Below the pieces are notes generated by a model. It was not told where the DNA came from. It saw only the letters and a list, made by a program, of their open reading frames with translations, and did no database searches. From assembly GCA_902492505.1 (NCBI GenBank), contig CABULU010000021.1, forward strand, positions 1 through 31,198: a stretch of DNA of 31,198 bases, in the 5' to 3' direction. Shown one piece after another: positions 1 to 8,482 of this stretch; within the stretch, counting starts at the first letter, position 1, and each line of letters opens with the position of its first letter. Made by a program: the position numbers and the translations under genes. This stretch comes from an uncultured Eubacteriales bacterium (GTDB taxonomy: Bacteria; Bacillota; Clostridia; Oscillospirales; QAKW01).

Positions 1-1
1 C

Positions 2-586
2 ATTTGCTCCGCCTATGTGAAAAACCTGATTTCCCTCGGCATTATCGAAAAAGAGACACCCTATGGGGAAAAGGCGTCCCGAAAAGCGATTTATTCGATT
101 GCGGACAATATGTTCCGCTTCTGGTATCGGTTTGTGCCGGAAAATAATTCGATTATTGCCCGTGGCGCTGCCGATTTGGCATACAAGCGTATCGAGCCGT
201 ATCTGTCCGACTATATGGGCAAGGTGTTTGAGGAAATTTGCAAGCAGTACCTCTGGAAGCAGCTGCTCTCCGGCGAATGTCCGGTGGAGTTTTCCTCCCT
301 CGGTCGCTGGTGGGGCAACGACCCTAAAGAAAAGCGTCAGGCGGAAATCGATATTCTCGCCGAGCAGGATAAAAACACCGCTCTTTTCGGGGAGTGCAAG
401 TGGACGAATGAGAAAGTCGATCTCAGCGTTTTGGAAACACTTGTAAAGCGCAGCGAACTGTTCCCCTATAAAAATGTCCACTACTACCTCTTTGCCAAAA
501 CCGGCTTTACCAAAGGTTGCACCGACCGGGCAAGTGAGATGGGGAATGTGATACTGGTGGCCTACAGGGATATTGTTGATAGATAG
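2..586 (+). CDS. DUF234-type ATPase, C-terminal part (5' end outside window)
   Basis: The reading frame is open from base 2, so the gene starts before the window; the GTG at 17 is internal. What remains is the C-terminal part of a P-loop ATPase of the kind first described in Archaea, carrying the DUF234 domain. The region with FRFWYRFVPEN is typical of this domain. Near the end, EIDIL (about nt 350) followed by LFGECKW (about nt 390) matches the D...ExK core of PD-(D/E)XK nucleases, which is known for DUF234. These proteins are common in mobile and defence regions but their biological role is poorly defined. A second family member lies at 12350-13708; there the ExK motif is degraded. The ATPase domain cannot be seen here. 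Family call is good; function is unknown. Confidence 0.8.
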   Translation: MCSAYVKNLISLGIIEKETPYGEKASRKAIYSIADNMFRFWYRFVPENNSIIARGAADLAYKRIEPYLSDYMGKVFEEICKQYLWKQLLSGECPVEFSSLGRWWGNDPKEKRQAEIDILAEQDKNTALFGECKWTNEKVDLSVLETLVKRSELFPYKNVHYYLFAKTGFTKGCTDRASEMGNVILVAYRDIVDR

Positions 587-685
587 ATGATTTATGTATT
601 GTAGCGATTTATTTAAGTGTTACGGATAGAAATGGAAAAGCATCCTAAAGCTGAAATTGAAAATAACGCATAAGCGAGGGAGTAA

Positions 686-2332
686 ATGATGCTCAAAATT
701 AGTAAGTTGAAAATTATTAATTATAAACTATTTCAGAATGTTATCATTGAGATGAATGACACTATGAATATTTTTGTCGGTGAGAATGATTCTGGAAAAA
801 CTACAATTTTAGAAGCACTATCAATGGTGTTAACTGGTAAGATCGGTGGTAGCAATATTGCAAATCGAGTAAATCTTGATTGGTTTAATACAAACGTACG
901 TAAAGGTTTTATAGAAGCCATTAAAGCAGGTAATACACCGGCTTTACCTACTATCGAAATAGAAGCTTATTTTTCAGCTCCGGATAAAGATGAGATTTCC
1001 ACAAAAGTATATAAAGGAACGAATAATTCGCTTCATGAGGATACTGAAGGTGTCAAGGTGGAAATATTATTTGACACACAGTATTCCACTGTCTATAAGC
1101 AACTTTTATCCGATGGCAAAATTAAAGACATTCCCATAGAATATTATAAAGTTAATTTTAGATCTTTTGCAATACCGGAATACTATGCGCAGACAACTGC
1201 TAAAAAAGTGGCCTGTATAGACACAACAAAACGGGATTACGGTCCTGTGTTAAGTCGGTTTGTTTCTGGAAGCATAAATGAATATCTCACAGAAGAAGAT
1301 ATGACGGAGCTTCGTCACGCATATAGAGCTAATCGGCATGAATTTACTGATAACCAAGCAGTGAAAAGACTTAATGAAAAGTTGCAGCAAAGCCATAGTT
1401 TTGACGGAAAAGTAATAACTTTAAACTTAAGAGAAAGTGGAATAGATGAATGGAAGGGAGATATGTCTATTTCGCTAGATGGTATTCCGCTGGAAAATTC
1501 TGGCCTTGGAACTCAAAACATGTTTAAATCAGAGATTTTTTTACTTCAAAATTCAGATGTTGATATTCTGATTATTGAAGAACCCGAGAATAATCTTTCA
1601 TATGCAAACATGTCTGTTCTTATATCCAAATTATCAGAGAGCAAAGAAAAACAGTTGTTTATTTCAACTCACAGTAGTTTCGTTGCTAATAAATTAGGTC
1701 TACAATACCTGCATTTAGTAGCAAACAACGGCATAATTCCGTTTAAAATGTTAAGTCAGGATACATACGATTATTTCCTCAAACTTCCGGGATATAACAC
1801 TTTACGCATCTTGTTGGCAAATCATGCGATATTAGTTGAAGGGCCAGCCGATGAGTTGATTGTTCAAAGGGCATATATCGACAATTATGGCAAGCAGCCA
1901 ATAGAAGCAGGAATTGATGTGGTTACAGTTGATAGCCTGGCATTTCAAAGATACTGTGAACTTTCATCACTTATAAAAAAGCCCATAACAATTGTTACTG
2001 ATAATGATGGAAATGTCCAAAAAGTAAAAGAACGATACAAAAAATACGGGGAGTTGGTCACTCTTTGCGTAGAGTCTGATAACTCTTTGAATACACTTGA
2101 GCCTTCTGTACTTGCAGTGAATCTTGATAATTTCGAGGAATTTAAAGCGATTGTATACTATGGAAAAGATATTGAAAGTCGAGATATAGAAAGCATAAAG
2201 AATTTTATGCTAGGGAATAAAACTGAATGGAGCATGCGTGTCCTCACTAGCAAAAAGAGGATTAAATACCCTACATATATTTTGGAGGCCATTGGAATTG
2301 CTGATAAACACAGGAGCGATGTAGATGAATAA
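686..2332 (+). CDS. gajA: GajA-like OLD-family nuclease (ATPase plus TOPRIM), Gabija-type defence
   Basis: An OLD-family protein with an ABC-type ATPase followed by a TOPRIM nuclease domain. Seen: Walker A GENDSGKTT (residues 32-40), Walker B LIIEEPENN (about 290-300), H-loop STHSS (about 328), then TOPRIM motifs LVEGPADE (about 383) and TDNDG (about 438). The length (548 residues) is close to known GajA. It overlaps by 8 bases a UvrD/Rep-type helicase gene, the pairing that defines Gabija, an antiphage system in which GajA nicks DNA and is controlled by nucleotide levels (family knowledge). Start: ATGATG at 686/689 after GGGAG; the second ATG has the better spacing. The locus is visibly more AT-rich than its neighbours, consistent with separate acquisition. 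An unrelated OLD-helicase pair is possible, since subfamily assignment needs alignment. Confidence 0.85.
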   Translation: MMLKISKLKIINYKLFQNVIIEMNDTMNIFVGENDSGKTTILEALSMVLTGKIGGSNIANRVNLDWFNTNVRKGFIEAIKAGNTPALPTIEIEAYFSAPDKDEISTKVYKGTNNSLHEDTEGVKVEILFDTQYSTVYKQLLSDGKIKDIPIEYYKVNFRSFAIPEYYAQTTAKKVACIDTTKRDYGPVLSRFVSGSINEYLTEEDMTELRHAYRANRHEFTDNQAVKRLNEKLQQSHSFDGKVITLNLRESGIDEWKGDMSISLDGIPLENSGLGTQNMFKSEIFLLQNSDVDILIIEEPENNLSYANMSVLISKLSESKEKQLFISTHSSFVANKLGLQYLHLVANNGIIPFKMLSQDTYDYFLKLPGYNTLRILLANHAILVEGPADELIVQRAYIDNYGKQPIEAGIDVVTVDSLAFQRYCELSSLIKKPITIVTDNDGNVQKVKERYKKYGELVTLCVESDNSLNTLEPSVLAVNLDNFEEFKAIVYYGKDIESRDIESIKNFMLGNKTEWSMRVLTSKKRIKYPTYILEAIGIADKHRSDVDE

Positions 2333-3533
2333 CCGTGTTATATTTGCGGCAGCAGGTTATGGAAAAACATATTCAATTTGTTCTGAAGCAAAAGAAGCTG
2401 TAGAAAATGGCAATAAACATGTTTTGCTGATTTCATACACAAATGAAGGTGTTCGCTCTTTAGAAACTGAATATAGAAAACAGAATAAAGGGATTCTAGA
2501 TGACAAGTTAATCATTAAATCTTGGTATAGTTTTTTGCTTTCAGAATTCATAAAGCCATATCAATGTTCTCTAAAATTAAAATACAAACATTATAAGGAA
2601 GAAATACCTGTCACTTTTCCGGAAAATTTCGTGCGCTCTATTGCATTTTATAATACCGCCCCACTTCCTAGATGGTATAACCAAACGCATGTACAATATT
2701 TTGTAAATAAGATCGGTGATATTGTACCGGATAGAGTAAGTCAATTGGCATACTTATGTAATGTGCATTCAGAAGGAAAAGCTCTTACACGGATGGGAGA
2801 AATTTATTCTCACATATTCATCGATGAACTTCAAGATTATGCCGGTTGGGATCTAGAAATTATTAACCTTCTGTTTTCGTCACGAATACTGATAACATGT
2901 GTTGGTGATTATAAACAGGCTACATATCGAACAAATAATTCCATCAAAAACAGTCAATTTAGAGACGAAAAGATTAGGGACTATTTTGAGAATCTAAATA
3001 AGGACGGTATTTGCAGTATTTTTTATGCAAATACCACTAGAAGGTTTAACCGTGAAATTTGTAATTTTGTTAATACTATACACGGGGATAAAGAATCGAT
3101 GATTGAACCCAATTACGCTGTTAGGCAAAATCAAGATGCCGACAATATAGGCGTTTATATCATTGATACTGCATTTCTTAAAGACTATTGTGAATATTAT
3201 CATCCTGTAATACTGCGATACGATAAAAAAACTAAGATAGAGTTTAGTAATAACTGTGATGTTTTCAATTATGGTGGTGCCAAAGGAGCAACCTATGAAA
3301 GAGTTATCATTGTTCCGGTTAGCACATGTCTGCCGTTTATAGAAAAACAAACAAGAATCAGTTCAAATCAAACTAGAGCAAAGTTTTATGTTGCATGTAC
3401 AAGAGCAAAACATAGCATTGTTTTTGCAGTAAACAGGCCATCAGAGAATGATGCGTTCAAAGCTGTAGAGATTCGTTTTGCCAATAAAGTGATACCAGCA
3501 TTTAAGTTTACAATAGACTGTTCAAGCACTTAA
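2325..3533 (+). CDS. gajB: GajB-like UvrD/Rep-family helicase, Gabija-type defence
   Basis: A compact superfamily 1 helicase of 402 residues. Seen: Walker A AAGYGKT (residues 9-15), Walker B FIDELQD (about 165-171), motif III GDYKQATYR (about 193), an arginine-containing TTRRFNREICNF segment, and C-terminal motif YVACTRAKHS (about 355), the usual UvrD motif VI. All core motifs are present although it is shorter than the roughly 490 residues of characterised GajB, so accessory subdomains are reduced. It begins inside the end of the gajA-like gene (ATGAATAA overlap), implying translational coupling and one transcript. In Gabija, GajB senses DNA ends or single strands and works with GajA; that role is inferred here from synteny and motifs. 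Confidence 0.83.
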   Translation: MNNRVIFAAAGYGKTYSICSEAKEAVENGNKHVLLISYTNEGVRSLETEYRKQNKGILDDKLIIKSWYSFLLSEFIKPYQCSLKLKYKHYKEEIPVTFPENFVRSIAFYNTAPLPRWYNQTHVQYFVNKIGDIVPDRVSQLAYLCNVHSEGKALTRMGEIYSHIFIDELQDYAGWDLEIINLLFSSRILITCVGDYKQATYRTNNSIKNSQFRDEKIRDYFENLNKDGICSIFYANTTRRFNREICNFVNTIHGDKESMIEPNYAVRQNQDADNIGVYIIDTAFLKDYCEYYHPVILRYDKKTKIEFSNNCDVFNYGGAKGATYERVIIVPVSTCLPFIEKQTRISSNQTRAKFYVACTRAKHSIVFAVNRPSENDAFKAVEIRFANKVIPAFKFTIDCSST

Positions 3534-3582
3534 AGAATAAAACGATTAATAAAACACTAATAAATCGTACATTCGCAAACAG

Positions 3583-3621
3583 AAACCTCCTTTGGTACAA
3601 TAACGGTATCAAAGGAGGTTT
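3583..3621 (+). promoter_or_regulatory. Perfect 12-bp hairpin hiding the TnpV ribosome-binding site
   Basis: The arms AAACCTCCTTTG (3583-3594) and CAAAGGAGGTTT (3610-3621) are exact inverted repeats with a 15-base loop. The right arm contains the AAAGGAGG Shine-Dalgarno sequence of the TnpV gene starting at 3628, so in mRNA the ribosome site would be paired with an anti-SD. This would keep translation low unless the hairpin is opened, or prevent expression by read-through from the upstream defence genes. Confidence 0.75.
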
Positions 3622-3627
3622 TGCATT

Positions 3628-3933
3628 ATGGCTAAAACAATATTTGAACAAATTGACGGCACATACACCCTGCAGGGCGATTATTACCTACCGGATCTTA
3701 CATTACCCGCCGAAGAAGAACGTCCCATCGGCGTGTGGGAACAGCGCCACAGACAGTATCTAAAGCAGCATCATAAAATCCTGTACTGCAACCTGCTCAC
3801 TTCCGGCAAGCTTCATTCCCATCTCGCTGATGCAGAGAAGGAAGCACAGTCCCTTTTTCTTCGGCTGGTAAAAGAATACGCTGAAAGGGAAGGTATAACC
3901 GAACAGCTCAAGGCTGAAAATCCAATGGAGTAG
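3628..3933 (+). CDS. tnpV: TnpV-family transposon-encoded protein
   Basis: A 101-residue protein recognisable as TnpV by the pattern TYTLQGDYYLPDL, then IGVWEQRHRQYLKQHH and LTSGKLHSHLADAEKEA. TnpV occurs in Tn4451-type and many other clostridial mobile elements; its biochemical role is unknown. It starts at ATG 3628 behind AAAGGAGG locked in the hairpin at 3583-3621. It sits alone between the Gabija pair and the minus-strand restriction-modification operon, and no transposase or resolvase accompanies it. It may be a remnant marking a former element boundary or a stand-alone accessory gene. Confidence 0.8.
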   Translation: MAKTIFEQIDGTYTLQGDYYLPDLTLPAEEERPIGVWEQRHRQYLKQHHKILYCNLLTSGKLHSHLADAEKEAQSLFLRLVKEYAEREGITEQLKAENPME

Positions 3934-4009
3934 ATAGGGAGGATGAATAATATTCGAAGCAGAGTAACAGAAATAGTAAATCACGATGTTGTTTATGCAT
4001 AGTGCATGA

Positions 4010-4041
4010 ACGGCGGCAGGAAATGAGTTCCTTGCCGCCGT
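4010..4041. terminator. GC-rich hairpin between convergent genes
   Basis: CGGCGGCAGG and CCTTGCCGCCG form a long GC-rich stem (one bulged base) around AAATGAGTT. It lies after tnpV and just past the 3' end of the minus-strand operon that stops at 4068, so it could end transcription from either side. The T-run is weak in both directions, so the call is moderate. Confidence 0.5.
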
Positions 4042-4067
4042 CTTAGCTGTGCCTAATTGGTGAGAAA

Positions 4068-7000
4068 TTATAGATCAAACAGCTTTTTTACTTGTGTTTC
4101 CATCGTTCCGTTTTTCGCATATTCTAAAGTGTCACAAAGACGGATATTATTTTTCTCAATATGTATCTCGTCACTGAATCCCAGAATATAGCGTAAGCAA
4201 ATACGGTAGATGATCTCTGTCGGAGCGCAGCCGTATACCTGTTTTGCAAAAATATGGTTCAGCCGCTCCACATCATCGGGATAAAGGGCTTTCATGCGTT
4301 TGCTCTGATAGAGTCTTGTCACGATCTCTGTTACATACATTCCCGATTTCATATAGAGGTCAGCAAATGTTGCATTTGGATCGTCGAAGCATCCGGGATT
4401 TTCCTGTTCGAGCCTGTCCACCATATCTTTCACGACTTTTTTCGGTGTAAATATCTGATTTGTGCGCTGCGGCGGAATATAATCAAAGATATCTCCTTTG
4501 TGGTCGGGTTCAAAATAGTTTGCAAGCTCGGCGCGTTTTCTCATAAACTCCTGCACGGCGTCGTTAAAGACCACTTCATCAAACAGGTGCCCGTCAAAGT
4601 GCTTTTTCTCACCGAACTCTGTTATGTAGTCTCCTCCATCACGAAGCATGCGGAACTGATCCAGCGTCACGCCCTGGCCGTTCTGAGGATTTACGGTAAC
4701 CTCCCAGAACACCTCATCCGGCACAAGCGAATCAAAATTTGCAAGTGTGGTACTTTCATCACCATAGGCCATGAGGAATGCAGGAATCGTGCGGGAGAAG
4801 CCACGCAAGTGGTCACGCACACTGCCCTCAATCGAATCTTTTTCAGCGTTCAATTTCTCCGTTTCTACGGTCTCGACAATCGTCTCAGCGGCCTTCTTCA
4901 CAGTTTCTTCGCTATGAAGTTTTTTATGGATATTATCCACCATATCACGGTAGCCCTGAAGGCGTCTGTCTGAGTACTCCTCGTCAATTTTTGTGATTTC
5001 TGCCATTGTAGCGCCGGATTGCTGCGCCTCCTGTATTTTATCATCACGTTCTTTCACCAGCTGATGATCCCGTATCGTATAATCTCCGTATTCACGGTTT
5101 ACAACGGTATCAGTGGTCTCCTGAATCTTGCGCTCCAGCTGATTTTGTGTGGATTTTCTTAAATCATCACCATACTGTTCTTTGGCAGATTTCATCAGCG
5201 TATCGGCTATTGGTTTTGAGAATTGCTCTCGAAGAGCTTTCAGCTCGTCCTTTTTCGGGTTCGGAGTCATTTCTACATTTTTCTTGATTTCCTCTACGGC
5301 TGCGGTCAGCTGTTCCTCCACATCCGCATAAACCTTATCGCCAAAGAGATCGCTTGCTGTTCCGATGACCTGCTCCCTTGGAATCTCAACCTCGCCGTCT
5401 TCGTTTAGGTTCAGGCTACCTGCCGTTGTATTGTCCACGGCGGCAGGGGCTAGTTTCTTTGGTTCCTCAAGAGGCTGCATATTGTTAATAATATCAATGA
5501 TCTCCTTCGGCGCACCAAAAATACCGCTGATATTGGCAAACAGGAAATTGGACATAAAGCCCCGCTCTACAACTTCTCTTGCGTGAATATGGCGGGGAAT
5601 CGTGAGGACTTTTTCTGCGTCAAGCTCTATCATCGAACCCTCATCATCTTCACCGTAGACTGGGAAGAAGTTCAAAAGTTCTCTGACATGCTGTTTGCGG
5701 CTGTCAAAATCACCTTTGTCCCCGGAAGTTTCCGGGATAAGGTCGTTTGCAAACTGCTCAAAAATCGTAAGAGTTCGGGCAGGGTCAAAATCGAATACAT
5801 AGGCGTTCTGCTTTCGGTAGGTGTTGCCGTCAGAATCTGTGAACAGGCATGGATTCTGCGCACGAAAAGCCGCCTGCATATAAAGCGCTGGGCTTGCCAT
5901 ATTGGAGAGCATGAGTACTGCCGTCCACTCCGGAATCGTCACGCCGGTCGTTAGCTGTCCCACGGACAGAGTGATGGTTTTGTCATATTCAGCGATCGCC
6001 TTTGTTACCTTATCAAAAGACTTCTCGTTTTCATCATCGTCATCCAGCTTTCCGTCGCCGGCGGCAAGAATGATCTCATAGTCTTTGAATACCGGATGAA
6101 GTTTTAGTTTCTTTGCCAGAGCTTTTGCGCTTGCCACACGATTTAAAATCCAGAACGTATGCTTTAATTCATCACGGAGTTCCGGGGTGGAAAACGGAAA
6201 CTTCTCCTGTCGTGTCAGAGCGTCGAGGAATTTATCCACATCTGCGTCATGCACAAACTTGCCGGATTCATTCGTCTTGAAAAATTCGTTCAGATCAAAA
6301 GCAAATTCTTCGATATCGTCATCCGCAAGTTCTATGCCCTTTTTCACACGGTCACGAACAATGTCGGACATCTGATAGGTGAAAAGGGACAGTCTCGGCA
6401 GATTGGCATACGGATTTTCAATCTCGCAGGAAGCGTCCCAGTCCCGCTTCTTTTTCTGCTCGTCGGCATATGTCCAGTTGTAGATTGCGCTCTCCGGGAA
6501 CTTGTCATTTGCCAGAGCCTTAAACGGCGTGCCCGAAAGGTGCAGCGTCCATTTTCGCCGGATATGATTAAATGCAGTATCGGTCTTATAGGTATCCACG
6601 CCTTCATGGGCTTCGTCTACGATGAGAACATCCCATGTCAATCCCTTATCGGCGCTGATTTCCGAGAGTTTGTCAAACCGCCCGCCGAAATAGATTGAGC
6701 CTTTTAAATCCTGTAAACTCACAAATTCGATACAGCCCTTGGTATTCTTGTCGATCTTTTTCAAGTATTCCTCACGGCTATAGACGAACTTTCTGTCTTT
6801 GATTCCGTCTACATTGCTGACAAACAGGTAGCCGGACTGCGGGCCGAAAAACGTTTCATAATCCTGATACCAAGAATTTGCAATAGCGGGGCGGTTTGTC
6901 ACAATGAGAACATTCTTTACCTGAAGCTTATTTATGCACAGGTCGTAAGCAGAGAGCGTCTTTCCGAAACGTGGTTTTGCGTTCCAGAGAAATTCAGCTT

Positions 7001-7448
7001 TCTCCCGTCCGGTAAAATACTCCATGGTTTTCTGCACAGCTTTCGCCTGCTCGTCCCGGAGCTTATAGGGGATCACTGCATCCGCATCTTCCTCCGATAC
7101 CACGCCGTGGTTTTGCGTAAAATCGATAAAGTCCCCACGGGCGGCATTGGGTTCAATGAAAAACCATTCGGTGCCTTCTTCACGGGAAATCCCCAGTTTT
7201 TTCAGATAGGCGTGAAAGTCCTTGTCTGTAAAAGTCCCGTAAGGTTCTGTCATAAACGCTGCACGCATAGCCCACCAGGTCTTATGTGCAACGCCGACGG
7301 TATGGGTTTGCTCCTTAATCCGGGTTTCCACATCCCGCTCGGTAAAGCCGATCTTTGTCCAGCCGTCATGCGCCGGCACGCCGGGCGTGGTATAGGCATA
7401 ACACTGGGGCGTGACTTTTGTGGCTGTTTGAATCTTGATTGCCGCCAT
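4068..7448 (-). CDS. GIY-YIG-like/SF2 helicase/methylase-half fusion of a restriction-modification system
   Basis: A 1126-residue protein with three parts. Residues 15-70 resemble a T5orf172/GIY-YIG nuclease (YAYTTPG, then WTKIGF and RDVETRIKEQ). Residues about 140-560 are a type III restriction/SF2 helicase: PRFGKT (motif I, about 160), VDEAHEG (II, about 278), SGTPF (III, about 303) and a QAAFRAQNP motif VI-like segment. The middle (about 700-900) is charged and helical. From about residue 1000, IFTPKKVVKDMV followed by TFADLYMKSGMYVTEI looks like the start and SAM-binding motif of an N6-adenine methylase, without its own NPPY. The ATG overlaps the stop of the preceding NPPY gene by one base and has AAAGGAGA upstream. 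Inferred role: DNA translocation and cleavage in a multi-subunit restriction system. The nuclease assignment is the least certain part. Confidence 0.78.
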   Translation of the reverse strand: MAAIKIQTATKVTPQCYAYTTPGVPAHDGWTKIGFTERDVETRIKEQTHTVGVAHKTWWAMRAAFMTEPYGTFTDKDFHAYLKKLGISREEGTEWFFIEPNAARGDFIDFTQNHGVVSEEDADAVIPYKLRDEQAKAVQKTMEYFTGREKAEFLWNAKPRFGKTLSAYDLCINKLQVKNVLIVTNRPAIANSWYQDYETFFGPQSGYLFVSNVDGIKDRKFVYSREEYLKKIDKNTKGCIEFVSLQDLKGSIYFGGRFDKLSEISADKGLTWDVLIVDEAHEGVDTYKTDTAFNHIRRKWTLHLSGTPFKALANDKFPESAIYNWTYADEQKKKRDWDASCEIENPYANLPRLSLFTYQMSDIVRDRVKKGIELADDDIEEFAFDLNEFFKTNESGKFVHDADVDKFLDALTRQEKFPFSTPELRDELKHTFWILNRVASAKALAKKLKLHPVFKDYEIILAAGDGKLDDDDENEKSFDKVTKAIAEYDKTITLSVGQLTTGVTIPEWTAVLMLSNMASPALYMQAAFRAQNPCLFTDSDGNTYRKQNAYVFDFDPARTLTIFEQFANDLIPETSGDKGDFDSRKQHVRELLNFFPVYGEDDEGSMIELDAEKVLTIPRHIHAREVVERGFMSNFLFANISGIFGAPKEIIDIINNMQPLEEPKKLAPAAVDNTTAGSLNLNEDGEVEIPREQVIGTASDLFGDKVYADVEEQLTAAVEEIKKNVEMTPNPKKDELKALREQFSKPIADTLMKSAKEQYGDDLRKSTQNQLERKIQETTDTVVNREYGDYTIRDHQLVKERDDKIQEAQQSGATMAEITKIDEEYSDRRLQGYRDMVDNIHKKLHSEETVKKAAETIVETVETEKLNAEKDSIEGSVRDHLRGFSRTIPAFLMAYGDESTTLANFDSLVPDEVFWEVTVNPQNGQGVTLDQFRMLRDGGDYITEFGEKKHFDGHLFDEVVFNDAVQEFMRKRAELANYFEPDHKGDIFDYIPPQRTNQIFTPKKVVKDMVDRLEQENPGCFDDPNATFADLYMKSGMYVTEIVTRLYQSKRMKALYPDDVERLNHIFAKQVYGCAPTEIIYRICLRYILGFSDEIHIEKNNIRLCDTLEYAKNGTMETQVKKLFDL

Positions 7449-8479
7449 TATGCCATCTCCTTTACATGGGATTCGATAAACTCAATCTCTTTTTCATCCA
7501 AGCCGTACTTGCGATAGAGTTGAAGGTCGATTTCGTGGATAGACTTTGACCAGTCGATGTCGCTATTGGGGGTGAAGTCTTGGAGGGGAATTTTTGACCA
7601 TGTTACCTTTGATTGATTGTTCTGTGTAGTTTTCATTATACCAAGCAAAGCTCTTGCAAACTTAGTCTTTAGGTATTTTGCAAGCGATTCTGCCTGATAC
7701 TGCGTGTCAAATTCGCCAATACTTACAAAGGTCTGAGTATGCACCGATTCTGTTTCAGCAATAATCGGATCGCTTAGAGTTTCGCCAAATGTACCAGAGC
7801 CAATAGCTCCTGCCATCAGCACTTTCCATTTATGCAGGTTTCCTTGGTCATTAAAATAAATGCCCTTGGCAAAAAGAACTACTCTTTCATTTCCTCTTCG
7901 GCCAATAACCTTGACATCATCTTTCTGAGGCTTATCATGGAAAATCTCTGGGTATCTATCAAACACACTTGATGCCACAGCTTTAGCATGTTGTTTATCC
8001 GTTCTACCTATCAAAACAGGGTTTTCTTCGAACATCACATCTGTGAAGCGAAAGCTATCAGGACTGTGAACCAATCCTCCGATATTTTCTTTTAAATGTC
8101 CTTTAACCTTGTCAAACACTTTTCTCAACTGGTCAGACTTAATAAAAACTTCAATGGGTTCAAAGGTTTCCTTCCAACTGTGATAGGAGATTGCAACCCC
8201 ACCTTTAATATCTACGCCTGAAAAAACTTCACTGCTATTCTCCTCATAATGAAGGATTTTAAAATGGTTATCATTAAGCATTTTTTTGTTCCACTCTTTT
8301 GGTGTGGCTCCAGCTTGTGTCAAAAATCGGGCAGGTGTGATCAACTCAACGATATCAGCAATTTTATAGGCATTATCCATAAACAAGTTGTAAACAGGTT
8401 TTGCCTGATTATTAGATCCCACATAATCATCCTGATACGGCGGATTTCCAATAATATAATCAAACAGTTTCTTTCCCAT
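7448..8479 (-). CDS. Eco57I-type N6-adenine methylase half carrying NPPY
   Basis: A 343-residue protein that opens almost at once with FDYIIGNPPYQDDY (NPPY at residues 12-15), the catalytic motif IV of amino-methylating DNA methylases. It continues with the PARFLTQAGATPKEW and FSGVDIKGGVAIS segments typical of Eco57I-like enzymes; the C-terminal part probably recognises DNA. It lacks the FTP/SAM-binding motifs that normally precede NPPY. Those are in the gene immediately upstream (8483-9412), and also at the C-terminus of the gene immediately downstream. It starts at ATG after GAGAGG, three bases behind the upstream gene. It therefore probably works as a subunit rather than as an independent enzyme. 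Confidence 0.8.
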   Translation of the reverse strand: MGKKLFDYIIGNPPYQDDYVGSNNQAKPVYNLFMDNAYKIADIVELITPARFLTQAGATPKEWNKKMLNDNHFKILHYEENSSEVFSGVDIKGGVAISYHSWKETFEPIEVFIKSDQLRKVFDKVKGHLKENIGGLVHSPDSFRFTDVMFEENPVLIGRTDKQHAKAVASSVFDRYPEIFHDKPQKDDVKVIGRRGNERVVLFAKGIYFNDQGNLHKWKVLMAGAIGSGTFGETLSDPIIAETESVHTQTFVSIGEFDTQYQAESLAKYLKTKFARALLGIMKTTQNNQSKVTWSKIPLQDFTPNSDIDWSKSIHEIDLQLYRKYGLDEKEIEFIESHVKEMA

Positions 8480-8482
8480 GGC

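Noticed and set aside
4254..4973. Long plus-strand open frame inside the helicase gene
   Set aside because: It is antisense to a 1126-residue protein with clear helicase motifs, has no ribosome site and its translation resembles no protein family.
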